Positions 10,601-21,666 are shown, counted from the stretch's first letter. The stretch is 64,000 nucleotides of DNA from Notospermus geniculatus (GCA_002633025.1 NMRB01000192.1:388182-452181), one strand, 5' to 3'. Numbers and translations are program-made. Notes: a model not told the origin generated them from the sequence alone.

Positions 10601-11165
10601 TTCCTTATGTACGTTTACTTTCGCTGATGACTGTACACGGCGTACATTATAAGTGTGATCTTGTTGCCTAAGCTGCCAAATTGATGGATCATTCGGTGAG
10701 TCAGCCTGGGGAGGGAGATTCCCTAGGGTCTACCGCGAAAACCCTGGCTGTATTGTGGGTTCTAACCAAAGCATGACCGGAATACGGTATAGGTAATGGG
10801 GGAATATCGAAAAAGAAGCCGTGGATTACATTCAAATCGCCATCAAGTCACGTAACTCCTGAACATGCTTAGGCGCCAGTTTCCACTTTTGGTCGTCTGT
10901 TGGAAATTCTGGTGTCGTCTGCTGCAATCAATACGTCATTACGCTGATAGTCTGCATGTGAATTGGCCAATTAAGAACCTTTCATTTTCGAAACAAAATG
11001 GCCTCCAGCATCGCGTTACGTCCGGTGTGGTAAAACGCAGACGATGTGATCTGCTTTATAAACATGAGTTCATGTCAAATCGTCTTGCAGATTTTACACT
11101 GATGACTTGCTCGAGCATGTTTTATGATAGGGTGGCCCGCGGTTCAATCAACTTTATCATCAAAT
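10601..11165. other. No feature recognised
   Basis: Contains a weak imperfect hairpin near 11025-11100 and no supported gene. Confidence 0.4.
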
Positions 11166-11587
11166 GGCTTCTTTCTTGATGCCAAAGGTGATGATTCTCC
11201 TATCACACTACAGCAGCGTAAAATACTTTATGTAGTGAGGTGCAAAGTAACAAAATAAATATGGTCGAGGAGACCCACACTAAGACCATTCTCCTGTCAC
11301 ACTACATCAGCACGGACTACTCTGCTTGTAGCGAAGGTGACGAATCTCCTGTCACACTACAGCAGCATGAAATACTGTGTGTAGTGACGGTGACGATTCC
11401 CTTCCACACTACAGCAGCGTAAAAACCTGCATGTAGCGAAGGTGACTATTCTCCTATCACACTACAGCAGCGTGAGATAGTGTATGTAGTGAAGGTGACG
11501 ATTCTCCTGGCACACGACAGCTAGAAATACTCTATATGTAGTGAAGGTGACGATTCCGTTTCGCACTACAGCAGCGTGCAATATATC
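11166..11587. repeat. ~57-60-bp minisatellite, left part
   Basis: About seven diverged copies contain GAAGGTGACGATTCTCCT, CACACTACAGCAGCGT and TGTATGTAGTG. The array resumes at 12037-12105, so it has been split by the foldback inserted between. Confidence 0.88.
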
Positions 11588-12036
11588 GCAAGCCGTCCCT
11601 GCCATAAATCCACCATGCTGTAATTGTTTACTACCATGCTAGTAAATATTTTCTACCATGGTAGTAAATAATTATTACCTAGGTAATAATTATTTACTAC
11701 CATGGTAATATTTAATTCTTACCTAGGTAATAATTATTTACTACCATGGTAATATTTAATTCTTACCTAGGTAATAATTATTTACTACCATGGTAGTAAA
11801 TAATTCTTACCTAGGTAATAATTCGTACTTCCGTTTTCCGAATTCGTTCGTCCGTTTTTCGAAACGAATTATTACCTAGGTAAGAATTAAATACTACCAT
11901 GGTAGTAAATAATTATTACCTAGGTAAGAATTAAATACTACCATGGTAGAAAATATTTACTAGCATGGTAGTAAATAATTACTAGCATGGTAGTAAATAA
12001 TTACAGCATGGTGGATTTATGGCAGGGACGGCTTGC
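11588..12036. mobile_element. Foldback with 22-bp-phased CCATGG/CCTAGG palindromes
   Basis: A 449-bp element is bounded by inverted GCAAGCCGTCCCTGCCATAA. Inside each arm, CCATGG (inside TACTACCATGGTAGTA) alternates with CCTAGG (inside TTACCTAGGTAA). Left-arm palindromes start at 11656, 11678, 11700, 11722, 11744, 11766, 11788 and 11810; right-arm ones at 11875, 11897, 11919 and 11941. Every step within an arm is exactly 22 bp. Degenerate CCATGC/GCATGG copies continue outward at 21-22 bp (11613, 11634; 11963, 11985, 12006). A central ~60-bp segment contains GAATTCG. There is no open reading frame of note. Confidence 0.93.
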
Positions 12037-12105
12037 AATAGCAATACCGTATGTTAGCGAAGGTGACGATTCCCCTATCACATTCCAGCAACGTGAAATA
12101 TTAAT
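12037..12105. repeat. Minisatellite, right part
   Basis: GCGAAGGTGACGATTCCCCT and CATTCCAGCAACGTGAAATA continue the unit seen at 11166-11587. Confidence 0.8.
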
Positions 12106-12404
12106 GACATCAGCGTTTACGTCTTTTTTTGCACATTCTCATCAAGGCACGGATTCTGTACATAAAATAACTTGGTGCATTGACTTTATTCCATTATTGT
12201 GCCTTTTATCAAATACCCGTGGGGAAAGTGTTGCAATTTCAAAAGGATAACCATATTTTTCGGGAATTGCTAACATGATATTGGAGCTCGAAGGCCACAA
12301 ACTTAACTTTTTTGTGATGTTTCTCTCGAACGCAATGATTTATTTATCTGTACTTGTTTTGGCACCTCAAGCAGTTCTATATAACATATTGTTGGTAAGG
12401 TTTG
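12106..12404. other. No feature recognised
   Basis: No exon or repeat supported. Confidence 0.4.
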
Positions 12405-12520
12405 GTTCAACACTCCATCAAATTCAGCTGATCGGATGGAAAAAGTCTATTGTTAGGTCTCCCGTTTTCATTGCTATTGTTCGTACAGTTGCAAAATCGG
12501 ATGAAGTAGGCTATACGCCG
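12405..12520. mobile_element. Foldback MITE, family P, copy 1
   Basis: Contains the family signature: an ATTCAGCTGATCGGATGGAA arm, TATTGTT-GGTCTCCCGTTT, ATTGCTATTGTTCGTAC and the outer GAATCGGATGAAGTA-like end. Further full, half or fused copies lie at 47608, 57745, 59540-59760, 60400-60630, 60750 and 61930. Confidence 0.75.
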
Positions 12521-12786
12521 GGCAAATTCATACTTCTCGTCCTCGCGTCGGTCACTTTGCAGAACGGAAAATGATTTATTATTTCTCGTTCAGGTGGTTC
12601 CGAAGAAAGAATTTCCCGTTCCACATCGTCGGTGGGGAAGTATGAATTGGCCCGAAAGCCTTGGTCCCAAAGCCTCGCCACCAAGTTGAAGGTGCCGTTG
12701 TGTTAGCAAATACTTCATTCGCTATGCAGCGGGTTCCACAGATTCTTGTCCATGCACGTCTGTGCAATGCAGGTCAGTTCTTGACC

Positions 12787-13073
12787 AATGAGGAACCCGC
12801 ACGACTAAAAATCCAGATGGCAGCACCAGTACAAAAAGGTCATGTGCATTTTCAATTAAAAATAAATTTTGTTGATTTTCTTCATAAAACTCATCAAAAT
12901 AGAATTAAGGACCAATAAAATTACATTTTTTGGTGCTATTTTCCCGTGCAGAGTAATCCAGGGATGAAATATTCAATAATTATTTACTTGGTAAAAGGAT
13001 TTCTCATTGCAACCATGGGTCATCTGCTTGCAGGGCCCCCTATTGGCAGAGCTTGTCGTGCGGGTTCCTCATT
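12787..13073. mobile_element. MITE with 19-bp terminal inverted repeats, family O
   Basis: Terminal repeats AATGAGGAACCCGCACGAC and its complement GTCGTGCGGGTTCCTCATT are perfect over 19 bp. The 250-bp interior is A/T-rich and non-coding. Confidence 0.8.
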
Positions 13074-14139
13074 CTGTAGTTGCACATAAACAACATTCTG
13101 TCCTGCAAATTTCACACCACTTGTACTTCAGTAATATGGAAAACACTTCAAAATCCGATCCATGCTGGAAGGAAATGATATGACACGAACAAAAACGGAA
13201 AAAAATATAGATTTCCTGACGAGGAGGTGTGGGAAGAGTGGGTGCTGAGTGTCCCGAAGTCGATGAATAGCACGCTATCGCTGTTTGAGGGGGCAGGTGA
13301 CCTTGTTTTCCTTCGGTTTTATCGACGAATACTTTACACCATCAAGCAGGTACTACTGAAATTTATCCTCAGGTCCCGTGGCAAATGGTATAATATGGGA
13401 TTGTCAGGTGGTGCAGTGAAACATCAGCTCCTGCAACCAATGACGTCGCTGGTTCGACGAACCCGGTAGAGCCTTCACTGAAATGTCACATTGGTACAGA
13501 GGGCGATGTCTCCTCGACATCGTAGGTTTTCTCCTCGGTTCCTGTTTCCTCCTACATAACATAAGGACCTCGATATTGCCACGCTTTCTCGACAGCCAGT
13601 GCCACTCTCCAACCCAGGGACTAACTACGTTGTCGACGAATTGACCCGATTTACTACAAACATCTTTCCCTGTTCTATATGTACTTCGTCGATTTCATCA
13701 AAAATAAGACTGTCCATTTTCTCCGAATGAAGAGTATCGTATCCCTTGGATGTGCTGCAGAACCAACAAACGATCCAGGCCCAAGAGTATACCCCAAGCT
13801 CCATCGTCACCACCCCTCAGCGAGGTACATACCCGTTGACAAACAGGACGACTCTATGAGCTTTCAATAGCGTTCGTTTATACATAGACAAGTATGCATT
13901 AACCTATAAGCCGCTTCGCAAGTGAACGATGTTTCAAACTCAATAATTCAGCAAATATAACTGAAGCAAGGAGGGACAAGGGGATTGGCGAATTAACAAT
14001 AAGTACGGCAGAATGACAACCAGTAGCCTTTGTCTCATGCATATTTTAGTAGAAGCCGTACCCGTATGGTGCTTTGGCCATGTTCCGCCACGGGGAAAAT
14101 CTTCCTCATCTCAAATTATCGAATTATCAAGTGTCGTGT
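13074..14139. other. No gene recognised
   Basis: Only a small hairpin (CGATGTC / GACATCG, 13505-13522) stands out. Confidence 0.4.
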
Positions 14140-14573
14140 ACGGTGGCCCATAGAGCTCATTGATGAAAAATATTTACATTTGCAATTTTTTTTTCAATTC
14201 GATAATTTTTTTCTTGGGGTTTGTAAAATTTTCAGAAGTTCCCACCGCGGTGATAATGTTTCCACCGCGGTGGAAACATTCCCACCGCGGTGGAAATCAT
14301 TTTCACCGCGGTGAGAATGTTTCCACCACGGTGGAAATGTTTTCACCGCGGTGGGAAGTTCTCACCGCGGTGAAAACGTTTCCACCGCGGTGGAAACATT
14401 CCCACCGCGGTGGAAATCATTTTCACCGCGGTGGTAATATTATCACCGCGGTGGAAATATTATCACCGCGGTGGGAACTTCTGAAAATTTTACAAACCCC
14501 AAGAAAAATTATCGAATTGAAAAAAAATTGCAAATGTAAATATTTTTCATCAATGAGCTCTATGGGCCACCGT
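14140..14573. mobile_element. Foldback with twelve ~20-bp-phased CACCGCGGTG palindromes
   Basis: Outer arms of ~103 bp start ACGGTGGCCCATAGAGCTCA and end in the complement. Between them stand twelve copies of the 10-bp palindrome CACCGCGGTG (one reads CACCACGGTG). They start at 14243, 14263, 14283, 14304, 14324, 14344, 14363, 14383, 14403, 14424, 14444 and 14464, so steps are 19-21 bp. Spacers are AT-rich and themselves partly symmetric. A 152-codon open frame through the array encodes only the repeat and is not a gene. Confidence 0.93.
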
Positions 14574-15020
14574 AGTCGTGGATGTTTTATTCGGTCGAAC
14601 ATCCTCGAGATTTACTGATTGCGTGTGTATCTGTGTTCTCGACATGATTTAGATACGCCGGGATCTCTGTGTCATGCACATTTAATGTTAATGACAGTGT
14701 CGTGTGTATTACGGGTTCGCTGATATCCTCGCTAGTGATTGAAATATCAGTTTGTACTTTTACAGTGTGACGTACATTACCTTCGCCCACGTAGTTTTGC
14801 TTCGTGCAACCAGCATTTACTTAGGGGCGAATTTAAAAAGTTAATAAGCCCCACAAAATTGATAAACACGAGTCGAGAAAACGAGTTTTTTTGAAGGAAA
14901 AATGCATCGTGGCCATTAAGCAATTGGGAATTTTGTGATAAAACAACGAGTAGGCCTACTAAAATGATAGTCGTAGCCCTGGGCTTTGTTTGTAGTGTAT
15001 TAGATTTTTCCATATTAGGA
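14574..15020. other. No feature recognised
   Basis: No supported gene or repeat. Confidence 0.4.
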
Positions 15021-15285
15021 CATCCTCCCATTGCAGGGCTTTGGTCATCCTCCCATCGCAGGGCTTTGGTCGTCCTCCCGTCGCAGGGCTTTGGTCATCC
15101 TCCCGCCGCAGGGCTTTGGTCATCCTCCCGTCGCAGGGCTTTGGTCATCCTCCCGTCGCAGGGCTTTGGTCATCCTCCCATCGCAGGGCTTTGGTCATCC
15201 TCCCATCGCAGGGCTTTGGACATCCTCCCATCGCAGGGCTTTGGTCATCCTCCCATCGCAGGGCTTTGATCATCCTCCCAATTAT
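15021..15285. repeat. 25-bp minisatellite derived from MITE family H terminus
   Basis: Ten full copies and a partial eleventh at exact 25-bp steps (15021, 15046 ... 15271). The unit starts CATCCTCCCATCGCAGGG and continues CTTTGGT. Because 25 is not a multiple of 3, all three plus frames stay open and each gives the same rotating peptide; none is a gene. The unit matches the termini of the elements at 31235-32308 and 33152-33239. Confidence 0.95.
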
Positions 15286-15340
15286 ACTGACAGTATAATT
15301 CCTCCAAGATCGGATGGAGTATACAGCAGATCGTAGCCTA

Positions 15341-15475
15341 CACTTGCGGCAAACCTCAATGCGGTAGGGGTATTTTTAAAGTCGACTGACCAAACGCTGT
15401 CGACTCCTCATTCAGCCGGGTCAGTCGATTTTAAATACACCCACATTGAGTTTTGCTGCTAATATGCGCTTGGCC
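15341..15475. mobile_element. Foldback MITE, family I, copy 1
   Basis: Left arm: TTGCGGCAAACCTCAATGCG then a GGGGTATTTTTAAAGTCGAC block and GACTGACC; the right arm is the diverged complement ending near GCGCTTGGC. The best copy is 59384-59539. Confidence 0.8.
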
Positions 15476-16152
15476 TAACCAGTGAAAAAATAGCGGGGGT
15501 GCGGCGTCAGTGCTGTTGGCAACAACCAAGATATCCGTCCCCGATGACATTATTTTGTATTCCACTCAATCGTCTTCTCTTTCGTCTCTCAAAAATTCGG
15601 TTACGTACATCTCAAAGTCGGGATCTAAATTTTATAGATAATTGAGTAGCCATAGTGAGTCAAAAATTCATGATCCAGACGCATTAAAATGTAGACTGTT
15701 TCTTGTGGTAATGTGATACTCTCCGAGTAGGCGTATTCTAGGGTATACTGTACAGAATTAAACCCTGTGTTCGGAGATCAAATTTGCCATTCGTGCGATT
15801 TATAGCGTACTTTGTAATGGCTGTGTTGCGTGCGGGGTTTTATAGAGTCATGGGAAAATTGAAACGAAAAAAGAGATTTGCTATCATTGTGATTACATCT
15901 GATGCGTACTGTGCTGAAGATTTCATTAGGAGCGGGAATGCGATTTATTTGAGGGACAAAAAACTGACTTTTTTACTTGACTCAGGTAATGAGAAATTAG
16001 TTTATAGCGTTGCAGGTGTGCGCCTAAAATGGCGTGATAAAACAGTAGTATTATTTAGAATATTGTTCACATATCGGTCAATTGCGTCATAGGAATTTTT
16101 AATTATACCTGGGCTGGGTTTTTTAAATCACCGTTAAGGCTATGTTGACGTT
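15476..16152. other. No gene supported
   Basis: An open frame of about 100 codons on the plus strand (15784-16092) has no recognisable motif or splice context. Confidence 0.35.
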
Positions 16153-16304
16153 AGGGAGGTTTAAAAATCCAACCGCCGTTAAGCGTAAACGTTAACGACA
16201 ACGTTATTTTTGTACCGAAAATGCAATATAAAATCTGGTTAATGTGCAGTTTGAAAAACGCTGTCGTAAAGTTTACGTTTAACGTTTTATTTCTAAACCT
16301 CCCT
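16153..16304. mobile_element. Foldback MITE with AGGGAGGTTTA ends
   Basis: AGGGAGGTTTAAAAAT at the left pairs with ATTTCTAAACCTCCCT at the right; inner arms contain GCGTAAACGTTAACGACA and its diverged complement. The GGGAGGTTT terminus resembles family E. Confidence 0.8.
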
Positions 16305-16444
16305 GTTATCTCTAACGAGGCGTTATTAACTGCAACGGGCGCCAAGATAGCACTAACTGTTTTGAAGCACTTTGTCCTGAATTTTAGTGATTTTAATGTT
16401 TAAAAGTACAAATAGGCCCCGCCCTCCGTCGAATCAATTGTACA

Positions 16445-16620
16445 ATGGTACCCCTCTATAATGAGGACACCTTTGGGACTGACAAATACTGTCCTTAATT
16501 GAGAGGTGTCCTGATTACAGAGGTCAAAATGAATAGAGATGACCGATTTGGGACAGAACTTCGGTGTCCTCCAGAGATGTCCTCCTGGCAGGGTTGTCCG
16601 TGAAGTGAGGTTCGACTGTA
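16445..16620. mobile_element. Tc1/mariner-type (pogo/Tigger-like) MITE
   Basis: The right end reads GAGGTTCGACTGTA, the complement of a TACAGTCGAACCTC terminus often seen in pogo-like elements. The left end (GGTACCCCTCTATAATGAGG) is diverged. Inside, GAGGACACCTTTGGGACTGA pairs weakly with GAGGTGTCCTGATTACAGAG. Confidence 0.6.
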
Positions 16621-17242
16621 GACCTAAGGACACGGTAATAAATATACTGACGTTGCATTGCCTATGACTGGGGATGTCTATATCGATAAAATATTGTATT
16701 GGCGCGAGATGGCCGTTGTCCAGCGTAAATCTTCTGTGTCAATACACAATGCGCATCATCTGCCCCAAAAAACACACACAGCCGGTAGTCTGCAGGACTG
16801 AGTCATCAGCGCTTGTGATGTGTTTACTTATAAAGCTTATATCAACATTAATCAACAAGATTGTCTCTTGATATTATTAATGTTATTTGCTAGACGAGGG
16901 AGATGACGAGTCTGGTGGTTCTGTACGTCGCAAGTAGGCAAATATTATGTCAAGATTAGAAGAAATAATTAGACGGCTCGTTGATGCTGTCCTGAAGATT
17001 TCGTCATTTCGTCATTTTGGTTGCCAGTACAGTAAGAAGTGTGTCCCAGAGAGAACTGAAAATCTAAATGGAATAAAACGGTCGGTAGTTGCACTCGGAG
17101 GGTTAATACATGTACGAATCATCACAGCTCTTCTCGTCATCCATGTAGTTTTTACCTTCCTCACAAAATGTCCACCAAACTTGGAAAATCAGGCCTAACG
17201 TGGCTAACGTAACTCACAACCCGCGTTGTATTGTTTAACAAG
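16621..17242. other. No feature recognised
   Basis: No supported gene or repeat. Confidence 0.4.
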
Positions 17243-17372
17243 AGGGAGTTTTCGCAAAGCCCCCGAAACGCCAACGTGAACGCCAAACCCATTGTTCGGT
17301 GCCACGAAGAGAGCACCGAACAAAAGGATAGACGTTTGCGTTGGCGTTTCGGGGGCTTTGCGAAAACTCCCT
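17243..17372. mobile_element. Foldback MITE, family B, copy 2
   Basis: The cleanest B copy: AGGGAGTTTTCGCAAAGCCC to GGGCTTTGCGAAAACTCCCT, arms about 55 bp, central CACGAAGAGAGCACCG. Confidence 0.9.
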
Positions 17373-17411
17373 ATTGAATCCAAGCCCGTACAGCTCCGAT
17401 TTTGCTGTATC

Positions 17412-17570
17412 TAAAGCCGGTGACAGACTGGCGCGTACGGAACGCGTCGTGGAGGCGTTCCACCAATTAGATTCTTTATTGGTAAGTGTTTCGGGCCATG
17501 TTATTGCCTCCCTGATTGGTTGAACGCTTTCTCGACGCGTTGCTTACGCGCCAGTCTGTCACCGAGACCT
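17412..17570. mobile_element. Foldback MITE, family Z, copy 1
   Basis: Terminal GGTGACAGACTGGCGCGTA and its complement TACGCGCCAGTCTGTCACC. The arms carry oppositely oriented CCAAT boxes (CCACCAATTAGATTC and CTGATTGGTTGAACG). Copy 2 is at 38951-39107. Confidence 0.85.
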
Positions 17571-18089
17571 CTTTGGACGACAGTACATCAGGGGACAATC
17601 TTGGCCTTCATGTACAGTATTACAATGTACTTCTTCCAAGAAACCTTTCATTTTGCACCCCAACCAACGATCAGTTGCTGCCGGTGTTCAGTAAACATCG
17701 AATTCCAGAATCCCCGCTCTTTCTCAGCAATCGTCTACGCAAGCTGCTTCTTCGGGTGGTAATTCACATCTGCTCACCAGTCTAAATTGCTGAATGCTGC
17801 CTGCTACTTTACAGCCTTGTTTCATCAAAGGAACAACATTTTTTTCATGCGTCATTTCTGAATGTCATCGCCGGAAAGAGTTGACGAACGTCGTTTGTTT
17901 AATCCAGAAAAATAGCGATGGGGAGCAGTTAATTAAGGATTATGGGCTCATAGCCACGGGGGATTCCATTTATAAGTACAGATGTGGCGTCCTCGAAGAT
18001 AAGGCCGTAAAAAACTCATTGGAGGAGCGACATTAGTGTACGAACAATGTAGCAGTATCTGTTGAAATGTCATTGCCTTTCTGTTGATT
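17571..18089. other. No feature recognised
   Basis: No supported gene or repeat. Confidence 0.4.
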
Positions 18090-18450
18090 CCGCTTGTTCG
18101 GGTGCGTGCACGGAAGACGACTGGCCGAAGGACTCGGCTTGTGCATGAAGCCCTGAGCGTAAATTGATCGGCGGTTTGCGGCTGACCAACAAGGCCACGT
18201 GCTTGCACGGAAGACGACCTGCGGAAGGACTGAGCTAGTGCATGAAGCCCTGAGCGGACCTTGATCGTTGGGTTGCGGCAGACGACACATTCACGTGCTT
18301 GCACGGAAGACACCCTGCCGAAGTTCTCAGTTGGTGAAGCTTATGTTGATCGGTGGGTTGCGGCAGACCGGCACGGTTACGTGCTTGCACGGAAGACACC
18401 CTGCCGAAGTTCTCAGTTGGTGAAGCTTAATGTTGATCGGCTGCCCGACA
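18090..18450. repeat. 86-97-bp tandem array, four copies
   Basis: GTGCTTGCACGGAAGAC recurs at steps of 97, 96 and 86 bp, followed by GACC-TGCCGAAG and GTTGATCGG-GGTTGCGGC. Minus-strand open frames of 85-121 codons here are by-products of the array. Confidence 0.88.
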
Positions 18451-18482
18451 AGAGCCAGAAAAAGGCACAATCAGTATGGTGA

Positions 18483-18800
18483 ACTCATCTAATCCCGGAT
18501 TCCTGCACAAGGCACAGTCCCTGTCCAAATTTGGTCGCACCTGTGGTATTGATTGAAGAAAAATGGAGGAAAGTTTGTTCCTATCAATCATCTGATTAAG
18601 AACGTTTCTTCAAATTCTTGCCAGCAGACGACATCACGTTTTCTGACATCCTATGCTACTGACTGAAAAATATTTGAAGGAAGTTTGTTCCTATCAACCA
18701 TCTGAAGAATGTTTCTTCAAATTCTTTCCAATTCATTTCCAAGGCGTAATGAAATCTTCAACGGAGGATACTGTCACCTCAGATCTGGGGGTACATGTAG
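18483..18800. repeat. Family J element, eroded, with a duplicated core
   Basis: GGAAAGTTTGTTCCTATCAA and TTTCTTCAAATTCTT occur twice (about 18553-18625 and 18668-18735). Both match the core of the intact copy at 26176-26379. ACTCATCTAATCCC near 18485 and CAGATCTGGGGG near 18780 look like worn terminal repeats. Confidence 0.65.
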
Positions 18801-19268
18801 ATGAGGTTAATGTGGATGTACAGAAAGGGTTGATAGGAACCATCCATGCGTCTTTATCTAGCGAGATAATGCGAAAGTATCAACGCTGTACCACGTTAAT
18901 TTCCGCAACGCAGGCGGCGGACAGCTTTTATTCATTAACAGACGCTTGTATCGAATAGCAATAATTCGATAGCATGTACGACTTGAACTCTGTACATGAA
19001 CAGATACAATAATTGGATTAAAGCCCAGTGTTGTTGAATCGTGCTTGTCATCGAATTGCGATTTCTGAGGTTGTTGGTGATAGTGTTGACCTCGGTAAAT
19101 CACGGTTGCCATTCTGATTACGAATTTCGTTTTTTTTCGTACGCATGGCCAAGTCCAACTGCCCAAAAAGATTAGAATATGACCAAAATAATTTGCTGAC
19201 GTCAAATACCTGACGTCCGAGGCCAAGAACAACCAACCAACGCCTTATCATTTCACCACATTATATAC
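18801..19268. other. No feature recognised
   Basis: No supported gene or repeat. Confidence 0.4.
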
Positions 19269-19616
19269 GGTTACACCTGTTGAAAATACTCGTGTTTTTC
19301 CAGACCCGTGTGTACGAAAAGCCAGGTGTGACAGGTCACACGTTGTAGTTAAGTAGCCCGGCGACAGTTGCGCTACAAACATTGACTCTTCGGTCATTCC
19401 TGTATTGGCACACATTGTTGGAGGCGCGAAAACGACGTCACTTAATGGCCGCGCCATCTGTAGCCGTGCTAAGAACTAACGAAAACACGGGGATTTCGAA
19501 AAGCACGGCGAGCTTGCCGTGTTCCAAAACCCCGTGTTTTTCAGACACGGGTTTCTTGAAGCCCGGCAATTCATAGGTGTGACTGGAAAAAAACGGGGAT
19601 TTTATGTAGTGTAACC
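19269..19616. mobile_element. MITE family K with GGTTACAC ends
   Basis: GGTTACACCTGTTGAAAATA at the left corresponds loosely to the complement of TTTTATGTAGTGTAACC at the right. Inner blocks of CCCGTGTTTTTC/CAGAC repeat, and a central hairpin (AAAGCACGGCGAGC / TTGCCGTG) lies near 19498-19522. Confidence 0.6.
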
Positions 19617-20539
19617 ACGGCTAGTATTGGCGAGAACGTCATGTTTATTGCATTAGCCTATCGTTTCAATCAGAATAACGAACATTTGCCAAATGAATAA
19701 TGTTTATTCGCGTCCTTTCATATCCTTTGTGCCGGTAGAAGGATGGTATCTAGGTTTTTCCGTGTTCCTTTGTTTACAGTGAAAAAGAATCAGAAGACGG
19801 CTTCGACGTCGTCTGCTGTCTGTGATATATTATGATCCCGGAGCAACAAAACGCAATAATCTGATTGGTCGAAATAAATCTCACTGAGTGTAGCACTAGC
19901 GATAGCACTCACGGGATATTCGAAATATATTTGGAAGAGACGGTGTGTCTGGTCCAAAGAATTATTCGAATTGCCGGCAGAGACAAAAAACGCCGGGATG
20001 AGTCGGCATTGGCCTAACCAGATTAGGAATCCATGCAATTACCTATGTCTTGTTAGTTTGCCTGAGTAAAAAATCCTGATGTCGCATCAAGATTATTACA
20101 AGCAATGCGGAAGACTGCCGCTGATGTAATATATGTAATTTGATATCGGTTTCTGAGAAACAAATCCGATAGCAGGAAACCTGATGACCGAGACTGCTTG
20201 CGAACGCCAAGCGTATTTTGTCTGAGTTGTTGTTGTTGCCGTTTTACCGACGGATGTTATTTGCGACTGACGGGCGCCAGACGGTGGACGTATCTTTCCA
20301 TCTCCAGTCAATCAGTGGTGCTCTTGGCACCCGTAGCTATAATTTGTGATTTTGTTTTGGGGAGGGATTTTTTTTACTCTGCTTATTCAGTTTGTTTTCC
20401 CCGTCTTGCAGCAAAAAAAGTGCACCAATCGTAAATTGAATATCCCAGATGCAGGTACGGTCGGTTGGACCACACCGTTCTATTTTTCACCAAAGCATCA
20501 CTTGACGGAATGGAGACATTACCTCCCTCGAGTTTTCGA
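19617..20539. other. No feature recognised
   Basis: No supported gene or repeat. Confidence 0.4.
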
Positions 20540-20683
20540 GTTTCGTTGACAGCCATCTTGCCAAATTTAGGTCATCACCATGGGAACTCTCTTTCAGAGT
20601 GACAGATGATTGGTTCACCCATCACCCAGTGGGGAAATCGCCATGGTGATGACCTATGTTCGCAAGATGGCTGCTAGCGAAAC
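20540..20683. mobile_element. Foldback MITE, family S
   Basis: Arms of ~45 bp: GTTTCGTTGACAGCCATCTT and TAGGTCATCACCATGG, with the complement on the right (CCATGGTGATGACCTA, AAGATGGCTGCTAGCGAAAC). The arms hold YY1-like AAGATGGCT cores. Confidence 0.85.
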
Positions 20684-20773
20684 ACATGTACAGTCTTGTT
20701 CGTATTAATATCAACACCTATTATCTCAAATATCTCATAAACCACCAAACCAATTTAAATGCGGTTTTCTGCA

Positions 20774-21639
20774 TAAGGTCAGAAATCTTGTTGACTACAA
20801 CTGGACATCAATGTTTTTGCACAAGATTCACTTCTTCATTGCGTAATCTGTCATTGAAAAAAGGTCCCCAAAAAAACTTTTTTGTTTCTAGATTTTTCAC
20901 CAAAATTCCTTGACCAGAATGAAGTTATGCCAAAATAAAGGTTATTTAGCAAGTTAATGTCAAAATATGTCGTTTAGTTTTTGAGAAATTGACGTTTTTG
21001 TAAAGCTATATCAACACCACTTGTGTTCCACTATCAACAACTTATGAGACGGCCCCTACATAATAATGCAAACCATACACCATGCATGGGTCACTGTATA
21101 GGCATAGAAAAATGTTGTGACCAGTACTGGTTATTCATGACATTGTATTGCAAAAAGTAACAATTGAGAAAGAACTTAGTAGCCTTTGTCATCTTTGTTT
21201 GAAGTTAACCAGTGCATGAATTGGTCACTAAAGCCTCCACACACTTGAAAAATTATTATGTAACACTTTTGCCACATAGGACTCAGCGCTGTTCTATACA
21301 TGTAGATCTATGGATTTTGTGTGCACTGACGGCCTACACAAGGAACATGAAGTATAGGGACCGTCTCATAAGTTGTTGGCAGTGGAAGACAAGTGGTGTT
21401 GATATAGCTTTACAAAAACGTCAATTTTTCAAAAACTAAATGGCCGATTTTGACAGTAACTTGCTAAATCACCTTTATTTTGGCATAACTTCATTCTAGC
21501 CAAGGAATTTTGGTGAAAAATCCAGAAACCAAAAAGTTTTTTTTTGGACCTTTTTTCAACGACAGATTACGCAATGAAGAAGTGAATCTTGTGCAAAAAC
21601 ATTGATGCCCAGTTGTAGTCAACAAGATTTCTGACTTTA
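20774..21639. mobile_element. Large foldback element, family R (866 bp)
   Basis: Arms of ~280 bp: the left starts near AGGTCAGAAATCTTGTTGAC and the right ends with the complement CAAGATTTCTGACTTTA. Both contain the TTTTTCACCAAAATTCCTTG and AGCTATATCAACACCACTTG blocks. The ~300-bp centre is non-coding. A single N follows directly at 21640. Confidence 0.9.
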
Positions 21640-21666
21640 NGGAAGCCTTGGTTGGGCAAGATGGGT

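Noticed and set aside
14243-14473. CRISPR-like array
   Set aside because: Repeats are only 10 bp, spacers are similar A/T-rich sequence rather than unique, the array lies in a foldback element, and the genome is eukaryotic.
14160-14618. 152-codon frame across the CACCGCGGTG array
   Set aside because: It translates a palindrome array and its inverted arms; no start context, splice sites or non-repetitive domain.
15031-15336. Three overlapping ~100-codon frames encoding a proline/serine-rich repeat
   Set aside because: They are the three frames of a 25-bp minisatellite; each gives the same rotating peptide, as expected from any array of period not divisible by 3 without stops.
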